Part shown: piece after piece, positions 18,908 to 31,567 of the stretch
How positions within the stretch are numbered: position 1 is the stretch's first letter
How the letters are laid out: the number at the start of each line of letters is the position of its first letter
Origin: an uncultured Pelagibacteraceae bacterium
Lineage (GTDB): Bacteria > Pseudomonadota > Alphaproteobacteria > Pelagibacterales > Pelagibacteraceae
Assembly: GCA_902597335.1 (NCBI GenBank)
Contig: CACJXK010000001.1
Span: 186,001-250,000 of the forward strand
Reading direction: 5' to 3'
Length of the DNA: 64,000 bases
Translations under genes and position numbers: made by a program
Notes under the pieces: generated by a model
What the model was told of the DNA's origin: nothing
The model's input: the letters and a program-made list of their open reading frames with translations, nothing else
Database searches by the model: none

Positions 18908-20739
18908 TCGTGAAAGAAATTATATATCTTTTTAGCAACTTTTTCCTCAACTCCTTCAACAGTCTTTATCTCATCTAAGCTAGCTGACTCAACAGCTCTA
19001 GCTGAACCAAAATGATTTAAAAGTGCTCTTTTTCTTATAGATCCAATACCATCAATTTGATCAAGTAAAGACTTACTAATCCCTTTTTTCCTTTTAGCTC
19101 TATGAGCGCTAATCGCAAATCTATGGGATTCATCTCTTAATCTTTGTAAGAAAAAGAGAGTAGGGTCATTCTTTTCAAACTTAAATTCTTTGCCATTATG
19201 AAAAAAAGTTTCATTTCCGCTATTTCTAAATTTACCCTTGGCAATTGCTATCATCGGAATATCATGCAATCCAAGTTCATTGAGTGTTTCTCTTGCTACA
19301 GAATATTGTCCTTTTCCTCCATCGATTATTACTAAATCCGGCATAGTTAAATAATTATCTTTTTCTTGTAAAGCTCTTTTGAATCTCCTATTTAAAACTT
19401 CATGCATCATTCCATAATCATCTTGTTCATTCTTTTTAATCTTAATATTAAATTTCCTATATCTTTTTTTTATAAAACCTTCCTCACCAAATGTAATGAG
19501 TGCACCAACACTATTGGTACCTTGAATATGACTGTTGTCATAAACTTCAACTAAATTAATATTATTTTCTAAATCAAATTTTTTAGATACTTTATCAAAT
19601 AGCTCTTTATTATTTTGGCTTTCGTAAATTTTTCTATTTAAGCTGTCTTTTGCATTTTTGAGTGCTTGATTTACAACTTTAAGTTTAGATCCTTTTTTCG
19701 CTACTGAAATATTTATTTCTTTATTCTCTTTTTGTGAAAGTGTTTTTTCAATTAAAACTTTTTCTTTAATATCTTCATTTAAAATAATAGAGCTCGGCAC
19801 ACTTTTGTTTTCATAGAATTGAGAAACAAAGGAGTTAAGAATTTCTTTAATATTATCATCTGGATCATGTTTTGGAAAAAAAGCTTGATTACCCCAGTTT
19901 TGTTTTGATCTATAGAAAAAAACTTGAATACAAGTTTTTCCAGACTCTTTGTAGCCAGCTATTACATCGGCCTCTACTAAATTTGCCTCATTTATTCTCT
20001 GAGATGACTGAATAATATTTAAAGATTTTATTCTATCTCTTAATATTGTAGCTTTTTCAAAATCTAAATCTTCACTAGCTTTTTCCATTTGGTTTGATAA
20101 ATTTTTTTGAATTTTTCTTGATTTCCCTGATACAAATTCAATAGCATTGTCTACCGTTAGTTTATATTCATCCTCTTCTATATAACCAACACATGGCCCA
20201 GAACATCGCTTAATTTGATAAAGGATACATGGTCTCTCTCTTTTTTTAAAAACTGTATCATCACAAACTCTAAGCTGAAAAATTTTTTGTATCATTTTGA
20301 TGGTCCAGTTTGCAGATCCCGCCGAAGCAAATGGTCCAAAATAAAAACCTTCTTTAGTTTTTTTTCCTCTGTGTCGTCTAATTTGAGGCCATTTATCTTG
20401 ATTACCAATAAAAATAAATGGAAATGATTTATCGTCTCTCAAGAGAATATTAAATTTAGGTTTATACTTTTTAATTAAGTTTGCTTCTAAAAGTAGAGCC
20501 TCGCTCTCATTTGAGGTGCTAGTAATCTCAATTTTAGTTGTTTGAGATAACATTCTTTCAGTTCTGATAATATGGTTTTTCTCTGATACATAACTCTTTA
20601 ATCTATTTGGTAAATTTTTTGCCTTGCCAACGTAAAGTATTTCGTTTTTAGAATTTAACATTCTATATACCCCAGGAAGTTTGGGTATAAGTGGTAACTC
20701 TTTTTTTATCGCCTCTTTACCGATATCAGAGCTTATCAT
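18904..20739 (-). CDS. uvrC: Excinuclease ABC subunit C
   Basis: The ORF track starts at a TTG (20769); the ATG at 20739 gives [27 protein letters not shown] (611 aa), the expected N-terminus and length. Domains in order: GIY-YIG nuclease ([28 protein letters not shown]), the Cys cluster [13 protein letters not shown], the UVR motif ([26 protein letters not shown]), the RNase H-like endonuclease domain ([23 protein letters not shown]) and a C-terminal HhH2 pair ([23 protein letters not shown]). It makes both incisions of nucleotide excision repair with UvrB, encoded in the same operon. uvrA is not in the window. Confidence 0.97.
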   Translation of the reverse strand: MISSDIGKEAIKKELPLIPKLPGVYRMLNSKNEILYVGKAKNLPNRLKSYVSEKNHIIRTERMLSQTTKIEITSTSNESEALLLEANLIKKYKPKFNILLRDDKSFPFIFIGNQDKWPQIRRHRGKKTKEGFYFGPFASAGSANWTIKMIQKIFQLRVCDDTVFKKRERPCILYQIKRCSGPCVGYIEEDEYKLTVDNAIEFVSGKSRKIQKNLSNQMEKASEDLDFEKATILRDRIKSLNIIQSSQRINEANLVEADVIAGYKESGKTCIQVFFYRSKQNWGNQAFFPKHDPDDNIKEILNSFVSQFYENKSVPSSIILNEDIKEKVLIEKTLSQKENKEINISVAKKGSKLKVVNQALKNAKDSLNRKIYESQNNKELFDKVSKKFDLENNINLVEVYDNSHIQGTNSVGALITFGEEGFIKKRYRKFNIKIKKNEQDDYGMMHEVLNRRFKRALQEKDNYLTMPDLVIIDGGKGQYSVARETLNELGLHDIPMIAIAKGKFRNSGNETFFHNGKEFKFEKNDPTLFFLQRLRDESHRFAISAHRAKRKKGISKSLLDQIDGIGSIRKRALLNHFGSARAVESASLDEIKTVEGVEEKVAKKIYNFFHE

Positions 20740-21151
20740 AGCTTCTTTTTTTTGAAATTTGAATACCAACGGATGAACAATCTTTCATGATTTCTAATTT
20801 CTCGATTTGAAGACTTATTTTATCAATTCTTTTGTCTTTAAATAGTTCATCGAATACATCTTCCGCTAATGTTTCAAGAAAATTATAATGTTTATTTTTG
20901 ATTAGTTTTTTTATCAATTTCACAATTTTTGCATAATTTACGATTGATTTAATATCTTTGTCGTTAGAGGGTTTTTTATCTTCATAATTTACCTCTAAAT
21001 TAAACTTTACCTTCTGGGGAGCTTCTTTTTCAAAATCAAAATACCCAAGTTTTAAGTCAAGAATAAGCTCCTTAATAAGTACCTTTTTTTCATAATTAAA
21101 TAGAGTTTTATTTTTATCGATTTTAACAATTTTTAGATTATTTTTTTTCAT
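20726..21151 (-). CDS. folB: Dihydroneopterin aldolase-like protein
   Basis: 141 aa. The FolB core is [41 protein letters not shown], then [34 protein letters not shown], with the catalytic-region Glu in FLETLAE. The ~25 residue N-terminal extension is unusual. FolB retro-aldol-cleaves dihydroneopterin in folate synthesis; the family also includes dihydroneopterin epimerases. It sits between an SDR with pteridine-reductase features (4 bp overlap) and uvrC (14 bp overlap), supporting a pterin role. Confidence 0.8.
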   Translation of the reverse strand: MKKNNLKIVKIDKNKTLFNYEKKVLIKELILDLKLGYFDFEKEAPQKVKFNLEVNYEDKKPSNDKDIKSIVNYAKIVKLIKKLIKNKHYNFLETLAEDVFDELFKDKRIDKISLQIEKLEIMKDCSSVGIQISKKRSYDKL

Positions 21152-21903
21152 TCTTTTCCACCCATTATGTCTGGTGTTTGCCAGTTTAGGTTTTGTCCAC
21201 TATCAATAGCTAACACTTGTCCAGTAATAGATATATTTTTTATAAAAAAGTCAACAGCATTACATATCTGTTCAACATCTACCTGTCTTTTTAATGGAGT
21301 TGCCATGTACTGTTTTTTGAAATGTTTCTCACTTTGCCTCTTATTTTTGATTGTAGGGCCTGGTGCAATACCATTCACTCTTATTTTTGGAGCTAAACTC
21401 ATTGCACTAGTCTTGGTCAAAGTATAAAGACCAGTTTTACTGATAGTATAAGAAAAAAAGTATGGTGTTAGTTTAAATACTCTTTGATCAATTATATTTA
21501 TAATATTATTATTTTTCGCTCTTATATTTTTGGCAAATTCTTTTGTTAGAAGAGCAGGCGTTCTTAAATTAGTTCTTAAGTGATGCCCCCAACTATCAGT
21601 AGTAAAATTCTCTAATTTGTCATTTTCAAAAAGTGATGCGTTGTTTATTAGACAATCAAAATATTTAAGTTTACTTTTTGCAAATTTAATAATTTTGTTT
21701 ACATCTTTTTCTACACTTAAATCTCCTTTTATTAAATAAACCTTTGTACCATTTTGTGATAATTCTTTTTTAAGGATTTCTGCTTTTGTTTTTGATTTAT
21801 TGAAATGAATAACTATTTCAACTCCTTTGCCAGATAGTTTTTTAGCAATAGCAGCACCAATTCTAGTGGCTCCACCTGTAATAATTATTTTATTTGCTTC
21901 CAT
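21148..21903 (-). CDS. Short-chain dehydrogenase/reductase, FolM/pteridine reductase-like
   Basis: 251 aa classical SDR. The cofactor motif is [17 protein letters not shown]; the Arg in TGxxxRIG is the variant seen in pteridine reductases and dihydromonapterin reductases, which prefer NADPH. The NNAS motif ([10 protein letters not shown]), the catalytic YTISK and the [11 protein letters not shown] segment are present, and the C-terminus has [15 protein letters not shown]. Being directly upstream of folB suggests reduction of a pterin such as dihydrofolate or dihydromonapterin. This is inferred from the motif plus neighbourhood; a general 3-oxoacyl-ACP-type reductase is the alternative. Confidence 0.75.
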   Translation of the reverse strand: MEANKIIITGGATRIGAAIAKKLSGKGVEIVIHFNKSKTKAEILKKELSQNGTKVYLIKGDLSVEKDVNKIIKFAKSKLKYFDCLINNASLFENDKLENFTTDSWGHHLRTNLRTPALLTKEFAKNIRAKNNNIINIIDQRVFKLTPYFFSYTISKTGLYTLTKTSAMSLAPKIRVNGIAPGPTIKNKRQSEKHFKKQYMATPLKRQVDVEQICNAVDFFIKNISITGQVLAIDSGQNLNWQTPDIMGGKE

Positions 21904-24056
21904 TTTTTTTTTCCTTTTTGAGCTCTAGTGCCTGGCATACCCATTGTAGATCTTCCTTTAGGGTATATTTTGTTCTTTAGGTTATATTGTTTCACTTTAG
22001 GATTAAGTGTAACTTCTAACTCAGTACTTTCAAGTTTTCTAATCTCATCTCTTATTTTAGCAGCTTCTTCGAATTCTAGATTTGTGGCAGACTCTTTCAT
22101 TTTCTTATTAAGTGCTTTGATATGTTTCTTTAAATTACCACCAACATTTGCTCCTGTACCAATTGTAACATAATCTTTTTCATAGACGCTCTCTAACACA
22201 TCACTAATCTCTTTTTTAACAGTAGAGGCGCTAATTTTATTTTTTTTATTGTATTCAAGTTGAATATTTCTTCTTCTTTCGGTTTCTTTTATTGCTTTTT
22301 TAATGCTTTTAGTTTCTTTATCTGCATACAAGATTACCTTTCCATCTAAATTTCTTGCTGCTCTTCCAATAGTTTGAATTAAGGATGTTTCAGATCTCAA
22401 AAATCCCTCTTTATCAGCATCTAATATTCCAACTAAGGCACATTCAGGAATATCAAGTCCTTCCCTTAGTAGGTTTATTCCAACTAAAACATCAAACACA
22501 CCTAGCCTCAAGTCTCTCATAATTTCTATTCTCTCAAGGGTATCTATGTCTGAGTGCAAATATCTAACTTTGATACCATTTTCATGCAAGTATTCTGTAA
22601 GATCTTCAGCCATTTTTTTAGTTAATGTTGTAACTAATACTCTATAATTTTTCTCGATAGTCTTTTTACATTCATGCATTAGATCATCGACTTGATTTTT
22701 GGCAGGTTTGATTTCAACTGGAGGATCTATTAATCCAGTAGGTCTTATAACTTGATCTATAAATTTTCCTTTTGTTTGCTCTAACTCCCATGGACCAGGT
22801 GTAGCAGAAACAAATACTGTTTGAGTTCTCATCATGTCCCATTCCTCAAATTTTAAAGGTCTATTATCCATACATGATGGAAGTCTAAATCCATATTCCG
22901 CCAAAGTACTTTTTCTTGATCTGTCTCCTTTAAACATCCCATTTAATTGAGGTACAGTGACGTGACATTCATCAACAAATATCAATGTATTGTCAGGAAA
23001 ATATTCAAATAATGTAGGAGGAGGTTCTCCGGGTTTCCTGCCTGATAAAAATCTTGAATAATTTTCAATACCAGCGCACGAACCAGTTGCCTCTATCATT
23101 TCAAGATCAAATTTTGTTCTCTCTTCTAACCGTTGTGCCTCAAGCAATTTATTTTGCTCTTTATGTTTTTTAAGAGTTATCTCCAACTCTTTTCTAATAT
23201 TAATTACCGCTTGTTCGATCGTTGGCTTGGGAGTTATATAGTGACTGTTTGCATAAATCTTAACTAAATTCAATTCTCTCACAAGATCACCTGTTAACGG
23301 ATCAAATTCCTCAATTTTTTCCAACTTATCTCCAAATAAACTAAGTCTCCAAGCCCTATCTTCCAAATGAGATGGAAAAATTTCTAAATATTCACCTCTA
23401 GCCCGAAATGTACCTCTAAAGAAATTTTGATCATTTCTTTTATATTGAAGAGCAATTAAAGATTTGATTATTTGTTCTCTATTATAATCATAATTTTTTT
23501 GAAGAGTTAAAGTCATTTTACTGTAAGCTTCAACTGATCCTAGTCCATAAATACAAGATACACTTGCAACAATTAAGACATCATCTCTTTCTAAGAGTGA
23601 TCTAGTAGCAGAGTGTCTCATCCTATCAATTTGTTCATTTATAGATGCTTCCTTTTCTATGTATGTGTCTGATCTTGGAACATATGCCTCAGGAGTATAA
23701 TAATCATAATAGGACACAAAATATTCAACAGCATTATCTGGGAAAAACCCTTTCATCTCACCATAAAGTTGGGCGGCAAGGGTTTTATTCGGTGCAAGTA
23801 TTAGAGCGGGCCTGTTTGTTTCTTCAATTACTTTAGCCATAGTGAATGTTTTACCTGATCCTGTAACACCTAATAATACTTGATTAAACTCGTTCTGTTT
23901 TGCGCCTTTTACTAAACTTTTAATAGCCTCTGGTTGGTCACCAGCTGGTTTAAAATCAGATTTAATTTTAAATTTCTTTCCACCCTCAAGTTTTCCACCA
24001 ATTTTTGGATTTTTACTTTGAATATCTGTAATTAAATCTTGATAAGTATTTTCCAT
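21885..24056 (-). CDS. uvrB: Excinuclease ABC subunit B
   Basis: 723 aa, including a ~25 residue N-terminal leader. Helicase motifs: [18 protein letters not shown] (Walker A), the beta-hairpin region [32 protein letters not shown] (DECH), [24 protein letters not shown] and [10 protein letters not shown] UvrC-interacting UVR motif is near the C-terminus ([26 protein letters not shown]). UvrB verifies damage after UvrA loading. First gene of the uvrB-SDR-folB-uvrC-pgsA operon, in which every junction overlaps by 4-19 bp. Confidence 0.98.
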   Translation of the reverse strand: MENTYQDLITDIQSKNPKIGGKLEGGKKFKIKSDFKPAGDQPEAIKSLVKGAKQNEFNQVLLGVTGSGKTFTMAKVIEETNRPALILAPNKTLAAQLYGEMKGFFPDNAVEYFVSYYDYYTPEAYVPRSDTYIEKEASINEQIDRMRHSATRSLLERDDVLIVASVSCIYGLGSVEAYSKMTLTLQKNYDYNREQIIKSLIALQYKRNDQNFFRGTFRARGEYLEIFPSHLEDRAWRLSLFGDKLEKIEEFDPLTGDLVRELNLVKIYANSHYITPKPTIEQAVINIRKELEITLKKHKEQNKLLEAQRLEERTKFDLEMIEATGSCAGIENYSRFLSGRKPGEPPPTLFEYFPDNTLIFVDECHVTVPQLNGMFKGDRSRKSTLAEYGFRLPSCMDNRPLKFEEWDMMRTQTVFVSATPGPWELEQTKGKFIDQVIRPTGLIDPPVEIKPAKNQVDDLMHECKKTIEKNYRVLVTTLTKKMAEDLTEYLHENGIKVRYLHSDIDTLERIEIMRDLRLGVFDVLVGINLLREGLDIPECALVGILDADKEGFLRSETSLIQTIGRAARNLDGKVILYADKETKSIKKAIKETERRRNIQLEYNKKNKISASTVKKEISDVLESVYEKDYVTIGTGANVGGNLKKHIKALNKKMKESATNLEFEEAAKIRDEIRKLESTELEVTLNPKVKQYNLKNKIYPKGRSTMGMPGTRAQKGKKKWKQIK

Positions 24057-24080
24057 ATATTAAATAAAGTAATAGAATAA

Positions 24081-26294
<2,214 letters not shown>

Positions 26295-26306
26295 GTAATT
26301 GTAAAA

Positions 26307-26690
26307 CTATTTTGACTTTCTTTTTTTTTCTAAGCCAAAAACAGGAGAATTTCTGAATCTCAGAACTAGTATAGCTATTGCAATTAGCACAATTGCTCCA
26401 GCTTCATACAGCAATACTTCTGGATTTATTGATTTTCCTTGCAATATAATAAATCTAGCAAGTGCTGTTATAGCAATAAACAAAGGTAAGGTAATTTGAA
26501 TGGATTGACTTTCCCAAAATACTCTAACCATGGCTAAAACTTCTAAGTATAGAAAGAGTAACAGCAAATCAGCTAAAGTCACTTTTTGAACTTCAATCAT
26601 TTGGTATATTTCTATACCGAATGCAATAACTGTAGCCCCAAGTATAATTACTAAAGCCAATAATTGAATTTGTTTTACAATATTCTCCAT
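26307..26690 (-). CDS. PsiE-family small membrane protein
   Basis: 127 aa with four hydrophobic segments. The central motif ADLLLLFLYLEVLAMVRVFWES is characteristic of the phosphate-starvation-inducible PsiE family, and a basic C-terminus (FGLEKKRKSK) faces the cytoplasm. PsiE was named for induction by phosphate starvation in E. coli; its molecular function is not known. It lies between trxB (26 bp) and the SDR gene. No Pho box is apparent in the short gap. Confidence 0.8.
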   Translation of the reverse strand: MENIVKQIQLLALVIILGATVIAFGIEIYQMIEVQKVTLADLLLLFLYLEVLAMVRVFWESQSIQITLPLFIAITALARFIILQGKSINPEVLLYEAGAIVLIAIAILVLRFRNSPVFGLEKKRKSK

Positions 26691-26716
26691 AAAATTATTT
26701 TATAAATGATATTCTA

Positions 26717-27664
26717 TTAATTTGCAGCTAAATATTTCTCTGCCTCTAATGCAGCCATACAGCCCATTCCTGCTGCAGTTACTGCCTGCCTATAAATTTT
26801 ATCTTTCACATCCCCAGCTGCGTAAACTCCTGGAATGTTAGTCTCGGTAGAATCGCTTTTAGTAATTAAATATCCTGTGCTATCCATTTCCAGCTGATCT
26901 TTAAATAAAGATGTAGCAGGATCATGTCCAATAGCTATAAATAATCCATCTATCTTTAAATTTGATATTTCATTAGTTTTAACATTTTTAATTTTTAATC
27001 CTTTTACATTTTTTGGTTCATCATCACCTATCACCTCTTCAACAATAGAGTCCCAAATAATCTCAATTTTTTTATTTTCCATTAATTTTTTTTGCAAAAG
27101 TTTTTCAGCTCTAAGTTCATCTCGTCTATGAATTAATTGTACCTTTGATGCAAATTTTGTAAGAAACATTGCTTCTTCTACTGCAGCATTTCCCCCGCCA
27201 ACAACTGCAACTGTTTTATCTTTGAAAAAAAAGCCATCACATGTTGCACAAGCTGATACTCCAAATCCCTTAAATTTTTGTTCAGATTCAATGTTTAACC
27301 ATCTTGCTTGTGCTCCAGTCGAAATTATAATCGAGTCTGCGGTATATTTTTGCCCCCCATCACCAATCGCCTCAAACGGTTTAGATTTTAAATTTACTGA
27401 TTGGATATGATCTTCAATTAAATCTGTTCCAACTGCTTTTGCCTGCTCTCTCATTTGTTCCATCAGCCAAGGCCCTTGAATAACATCTGCAAATCCAGGG
27501 TAGTTCTCAACATCAGTTGTTATGGTTAGTTGTCCACCCGGTTGCATACCAGCAACTAACATTGGTTTAAGCATAGCTCTTGCAGCATAAACAGCAGCAG
27601 TATAACCAGCTGGTCCTGATCCAATTATTAACACTTTTGTATGTTTAGTTGGTTTTTCACTCAT
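26717..27664 (-). CDS. trxB: Thioredoxin reductase
   Basis: 315 aa. FAD-binding motif IIGSGPAGYTAAVYAARA, the redox-active pair in SACATCDGFFF (CxxC), the NADPH motif VVGGGNAAVEEAMFL with the downstream HRRDELRAEK arginine cluster, and the C-terminal FAD motif GVYAAGDVKDKIYRQAVTAAGMGCMAALEAE. It reduces thioredoxin with NADPH. Divergent from the ELM1-like gene with 20 bp between start codons. Confidence 0.97.
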   Translation of the reverse strand: MSEKPTKHTKVLIIGSGPAGYTAAVYAARAMLKPMLVAGMQPGGQLTITTDVENYPGFADVIQGPWLMEQMREQAKAVGTDLIEDHIQSVNLKSKPFEAIGDGGQKYTADSIIISTGAQARWLNIESEQKFKGFGVSACATCDGFFFKDKTVAVVGGGNAAVEEAMFLTKFASKVQLIHRRDELRAEKLLQKKLMENKKIEIIWDSIVEEVIGDDEPKNVKGLKIKNVKTNEISNLKIDGLFIAIGHDPATSLFKDQLEMDSTGYLITKSDSTETNIPGVYAAGDVKDKIYRQAVTAAGMGCMAALEAEKYLAAN

Positions 27665-27684
27665 ACAGGTCTATATAGTAAATA

Positions 27685-28629
27685 ATGAGCAAATTAAAAG
27701 GTATATTATTGACTGAGGGCATGCACGGCATGATTAGCCAAGTAGAAGGTCTAGCTAAAGCTCTTGAACTTGATTTTACTCACCACAAAGTTGAACTTAA
27801 AAATTTGTGGAGTTTGATTCCACCTAAATTTACGCCAATTTCTCAAAATGTTTACAAAAAAATAAATCATATAGATTTTGATATAATAATTTCTTGTGGA
27901 AGAAAAAGTATAATTCCATCAATCCATTTAAAAAGTATCTCAAATAAAAAAGTTTTTAATATTCATATACAAAATCCAAAAATAAACTTTGATTATTTTG
28001 ATTTTATTGTAGCCCCTGAACATGACAAAATTAATGGTTCAAATGTAATTAATACTAAAGGTGCAATTCATTATCTTACAAAAGACGAAATAGAGGAAAA
28101 TAAGGATTACTTAAACTCATTTATAAGAAAAGATAATAGAAAAATTTGGTGCTTAATTATGGGTGGACCAACAAAATACTATGATTATTCAACAAAAAAT
28201 ATGAAACATATTTTTTCAATTTTTTATAAGCTTTTAAAGAAACATGATTTTCAACTTGTTGTAATCCCATCAATGAGAACACCATTAAATACTATTCATT
28301 ATGCAAAAGAATTTTTTGGTGAAAATCATACAGTCATAATGAATGTTGATAAAAAGGCTTACTTATCTGCTTTAGCTCTTTCAGAAAATATCATTGTTAC
28401 ATGTGACTCAAGTTCAATGATTTCTGAAGCTGCTTTAACAGGAAAACCTATTTATATTGCAAATATTTTGCCAAAAAAAAATGATATTAGGTTTCAGAGA
28501 TTTAGAAATTTATTTAGAGAATTAAATATCACTAGAAATCTTGGAGAAGATATGGAAAATTGGAGCTATCAAAGTCTTGATGAAACTAATAGGGTAGCAA
28601 AAATTATAAAAGAAAAAATTAATTATTAA
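27685..28629 (+). CDS. ELM1/GtrOC1-like putative glycosyltransferase (DUF1022 family)
   Basis: 314 aa. The protein begins LLTEGMHGMISQVEGLAKAL, the family's N-terminal GxxxQ-like motif, and contains IISCGRKSIIPSIHLK, VAPEHD and CLIMGGPTKYYDYS. The C-terminal VTCDSSSMISEAALTGKPIYI segment resembles the nucleotide-sugar loop of GT-B folds. The family is named after plant ELM1, a mitochondrial fission factor, but bacterial members are thought to be glycosyltransferase-like. The acceptor is unknown. The stop codon overlaps the start of the 2OG-oxygenase gene by one base (TAATG), so they are translationally coupled. Confidence 0.8.
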   Translation: MSKLKGILLTEGMHGMISQVEGLAKALELDFTHHKVELKNLWSLIPPKFTPISQNVYKKINHIDFDIIISCGRKSIIPSIHLKSISNKKVFNIHIQNPKINFDYFDFIVAPEHDKINGSNVINTKGAIHYLTKDEIEENKDYLNSFIRKDNRKIWCLIMGGPTKYYDYSTKNMKHIFSIFYKLLKKHDFQLVVIPSMRTPLNTIHYAKEFFGENHTVIMNVDKKAYLSALALSENIIVTCDSSSMISEAALTGKPIYIANILPKKNDIRFQRFRNLFRELNITRNLGEDMENWSYQSLDETNRVAKIIKEKINY

Positions 28630-29294
28630 TGTCATTTTTAAATTCAATACTAAACGACTCAAAAAAATTTGATAATCCATTTGAGCATTGGGAATTAAAT
28701 AAACCTTTAACAGATGATCAAATAAACGAGATAATAGAAACAGATATATCTGACCCAGCAAAACATGACCTTAATTATGATGGAACTAGGGCTATTGATG
28801 GAGGTGAGGGAAAATTTAGAGAAGGAATTTCAGATGGTGGAAAAGCTTTAAAATTTCGATGTTTTGTAACTCATGAAAATACCAGAGAATTTCCAGGACT
28901 AACAAATTTAATTAAAGAACTTCAAAGTAAAGAAACTCATCTAAAAATTTCTGAATTAATCAATAAAGATTTGTCTAATTCTTATGTACGAGTTGAGGTT
29001 ATATGTGATCGAGAGGGTTTTTGGCTGAAACCACATTGTGATATTAAGGAAAAACTTATGTCATGTTTATTATTCGTTAACAAACATAATGAAAGTGAGG
29101 AACTTGGTACAGATTTTTATGATAGTGATTTAAAGTTGATTAAAACATTGCCTTATAAAGATAATTATGGATATTTTTTTTCTAGCGGACCCAATACTTG
29201 GCATGGAATGGAAAAGAAAGAAATAATAAAAGAGAGAAGGTGTTTACAAGTAAATTATGTAACTTTCAAAACTGATTGGAAAGTTGAAAATTAA
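28629..29294 (+). CDS. 2-oxoglutarate/Fe(II)-dependent oxygenase-like protein
   Basis: 221 aa. The double-stranded beta-helix core shows a probable HxD in FWLKPHCDIKEKLMSCLLF, a distal His in SSGPNTWHGMEKKE and an Arg in KERRCLQVNYVTF for the 2-oxoglutarate carboxylate. This gives the HxD...H...R set of Fe(II)/2OG oxygenases. The substrate is unknown. Coupling to the ELM1-like glycosyltransferase suggests modification of a glycan or of a surface molecule, which is inference. It ends convergently with anbu, sharing the four bases TTAA. Confidence 0.72.
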   Translation: MSFLNSILNDSKKFDNPFEHWELNKPLTDDQINEIIETDISDPAKHDLNYDGTRAIDGGEGKFREGISDGGKALKFRCFVTHENTREFPGLTNLIKELQSKETHLKISELINKDLSNSYVRVEVICDREGFWLKPHCDIKEKLMSCLLFVNKHNESEELGTDFYDSDLKLIKTLPYKDNYGYFFSSGPNTWHGMEKKEIIKERRCLQVNYVTFKTDWKVEN

Positions 29295-30016
29295 TTTTCC
29301 CAATCAAATCTAGGAAATGTATCAAATACTTTAAAAATTCCCTCAGACCAGGTGTTACAGACTTTCGAATAATCTTCATCATCTAAACTTAAACATTTTA
29401 ATGATGCTAATTTATTTTCATCTTTTTTATAAATTGCAAAATCAATGGGTGGACCTACGGTTAAGTCACTTTTTAAAGTAGAGTCCATAGAAATTAGTGC
29501 ACACCTTGATGCATCACCAATTGATACATCTGGTTTAATAACTCTATCAAGTATTGGTTTACCATACTTAACCTCACCAATTACAAGATAAGGTTTACTA
29601 TCTGCTGGTCTTATATAGTTTCCTTGAGGATATATAAGGTATAGCTCTGGCTTTTGTCCTTTTATTTGACCACCTATTATGAAAGTTGAACCTAAAAGCA
29701 CATCATCAGTATTTATCCCTTGAGGTGACGAATGTTTTATATTTAAAGATCCAACATAGGATGCAATTTGCTCAAAGTCTTTACATGTGTTTAAATTAAG
29801 TATTCCCGATGAGCTTTTTAAATCCTTCTCTACAGATTTGTAAACAGCTTGCGATGTTCCTAAATTACCTGATGTTACCATTACTATTGTTCTATCACCA
29901 ACATCATGAGTAAACATTTTTGAATAAATATTTACATTATCTAAACCTGCATTAGTTCTCGAGTCTGATGCGAAGACTAATCCCTCGTTTGTTTTAATTC
30001 CAATACAATAGGTCAT
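29291..30016 (-). CDS. anbu: Anbu-type proteasome-like peptidase
   Basis: 241 aa Ntn-hydrolase. It begins MTYCIGIKTNEGLVFASDSRT: after Met removal Thr1 would be the nucleophile, with Asp at position 17 (ASDSRT) and Lys at 32 (IYSKMF), the Thr1/Asp17/Lys33 layout of proteasome beta subunits and HslV. The length exceeds HslV (~175 aa) and fits Anbu (bacterial proteasome homologue, BPH), a self-compartmentalising particle of unknown substrate. Anbu genes normally sit with COG2308 ATP-grasp, COG2307 alpha-E and a transglutaminase-like gene; here only the ATP-grasp gene is adjacent, divergently oriented 105 bp away. Confidence 0.88.
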   Translation of the reverse strand: MTYCIGIKTNEGLVFASDSRTNAGLDNVNIYSKMFTHDVGDRTIVMVTSGNLGTSQAVYKSVEKDLKSSSGILNLNTCKDFEQIASYVGSLNIKHSSPQGINTDDVLLGSTFIIGGQIKGQKPELYLIYPQGNYIRPADSKPYLVIGEVKYGKPILDRVIKPDVSIGDASRCALISMDSTLKSDLTVGPPIDFAIYKKDENKLASLKCLSLDDEDYSKVCNTWSEGIFKVFDTFPRFDWEN

Positions 30017-30121
30017 GAGCGATTTTTATTTAAAAATGACATAATTATCAAATATTTTATGACATAGCAGCTATTTGTATTTAGCAATTGTTTTGTAATT
30101 TATTTTATCAAAGATTATTGA

Positions 30122-31567
30122 ATGTCTGTTTCTCTATGGAAAAATTATGATTCAAAATCTGCATATGATGGATATTTGACAGAAGAAAATAAAATTAGAA
30201 AACATGCTAGAATAATGACTGGCATATTAGAAAGACATGGAACAAAAAAACTTCAGGAAATTGAAAAAAATTGTCAAAGTACAATAAGCGCTAGAGGTAT
30301 TAATTTTAGAGTTTACGCTGCAAATAATAGAGCAGAGGAAAAAAAATGGCCATTAGATATCATACCTAGAATTATTCCAAAGTCTCAATGGAATAAAATA
30401 TCAAGAGGACTAATTCAAAGAGTAAAAGCATTAAATTTATTTATAGATGATGTTTATAATAAAAAAAAAATTTTTAAGGATAAGGTTGTTCCAAAAGAAT
30501 TAATATTCAATTCACCATATTATTTAAAAGAATGTGAAGGTTTTTCCCCGAAGTATAAAGCTTGGGCAAATATATCAGGAATTGATTTAATAAGAAATAT
30601 TAATGGGGAATATCTAGTTCTTGAAGATAATTTACGTGTCCCATCTGGTGTATCTTATATGCTGGAAAATAGGATGGTAATGAGGGACGTGTTTCCTGAA
30701 TTATTCACTCGATATAAAGTTTCCTCTATCCACCAATATTCTAATAAACTTTATCAAAGTATGATTGAGTGTATACCAAAAAAAACTGATAATCCGCACA
30801 TGGTTGTTTTGACACCAGGCATTTACAATTCAGCCTACTTTGAACATTCGTTTTTAGCTCAACAAATGGGAATAGCTTTAGTCGAGGGTAAAGATTTATT
30901 TGTTGAAAATGATTTTGTTTATATGAAAACAGTTAAAGGAAAATTAAAAGTTGATTGTATATATAGAAGATTAGATGATACTTTTCTTGATCCAAAAGTA
31001 TTTAACAAAGAATCACTCATCGGAGTTCCTGGCTTATTTAAATGTTGGAAAAAGGGAAATGTTGGCATTATTAACGCTCTTGGAACTGGAGTTGCAGATG
31101 ATAAGGCTGTTTATTCTTATGTTAATAAAATGATTGTCTATTATTTAGGTGAGCAACCTAAACTTAACCAAGTAGAAACATTTTTGTGTGAAAACAAAGT
31201 TCACAGGCAACATGTAATTGAAAATATAGCTAAGCTTGTTGTTAAACCAGCAAATGCTTCAGGTGGATATGGAATAATGATTGGTCCGAAAGCACCAAAA
31301 AAAGAGCGAGAAGAGATGGTAAAAAAGATTAAAAAAAATCCTCGAGAATTTGTAGCTCAACCTTTAGAAATATTATCAACAATACCAACTATTTGTGAAA
31401 ATGGCATTGAGCCAAGACATTTAGATTTAAGGCCTTTTATATTAACTGGCAAAACTTCTTATGTTACAACTGGCGGTCTTACAAGAGTTGCTTTGAGAAA
31501 AGGAAGTACAATAGTAAATAGTTCTCAAGGAGGTGGGTCTAAAGATACAATGGTTGTGGATGCTTAG
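30122..31567 (+). CDS. Circularly permuted ATP-grasp protein (COG2308 family)
   Basis: 481 aa. Features of the circularly permuted ATP-grasp type 2 family: GINFRVYA and [29 protein letters not shown] near the N-terminus, [30 protein letters not shown] in the middle, [11 protein letters not shown], and the late [19 protein letters not shown] nucleotide-binding loop. These proteins cluster with Anbu, alpha-E and transglutaminase-like genes and are predicted to form an amide or ester bond in a peptide-tagging or small-peptide pathway; the product is unknown. The ORF ends cleanly with no fused alpha-E domain. Its stop shares four bases (TTAG) with the convergent carB. Confidence 0.88.
   Translation: MSVSLWKNYDSKSAYDGYLTEENKIRKHARIMTGILERHGTKKLQEIEKNCQSTISARGINFRVYAANNRAEEKKWPLDIIPRIIPKSQWNKISRGLIQRVKALNLFIDDVYNKKKIFKDKVVPKELIFNSPYYLKECEGFSPKYKAWANISGIDLIRNINGEYLVLEDNLRVPSGVSYMLENRMVMRDVFPELFTRYKVSSIHQYSNKLYQSMIECIPKKTDNPHMVVLTPGIYNSAYFEHSFLAQQMGIALVEGKDLFVENDFVYMKTVKGKLKVDCIYRRLDDTFLDPKVFNKESLIGVPGLFKCWKKGNVGIINALGTGVADDKAVYSYVNKMIVYYLGEQPKLNQVETFLCENKVHRQHVIENIAKLVVKPANASGGYGIMIGPKAPKKEREEMVKKIKKNPREFVAQPLEILSTIPTICENGIEPRHLDLRPFILTGKTSYVTTGGLTRVALRKGSTIVNSSQGGGSKDTMVVDA

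Noticed and set aside
20740-20769. N-terminal extension of UvrC from TTG at 20769
   Set aside because: The extra ten residues are non-conserved and come from the overlap with folB; the ATG at 20739 is in the expected place.
21167-21427. Plus-strand ORFs opposite the SDR, uvrB, carB and murEF genes
   Set aside because: They are shadows of long, well-conserved genes on the other strand and show no family motifs.
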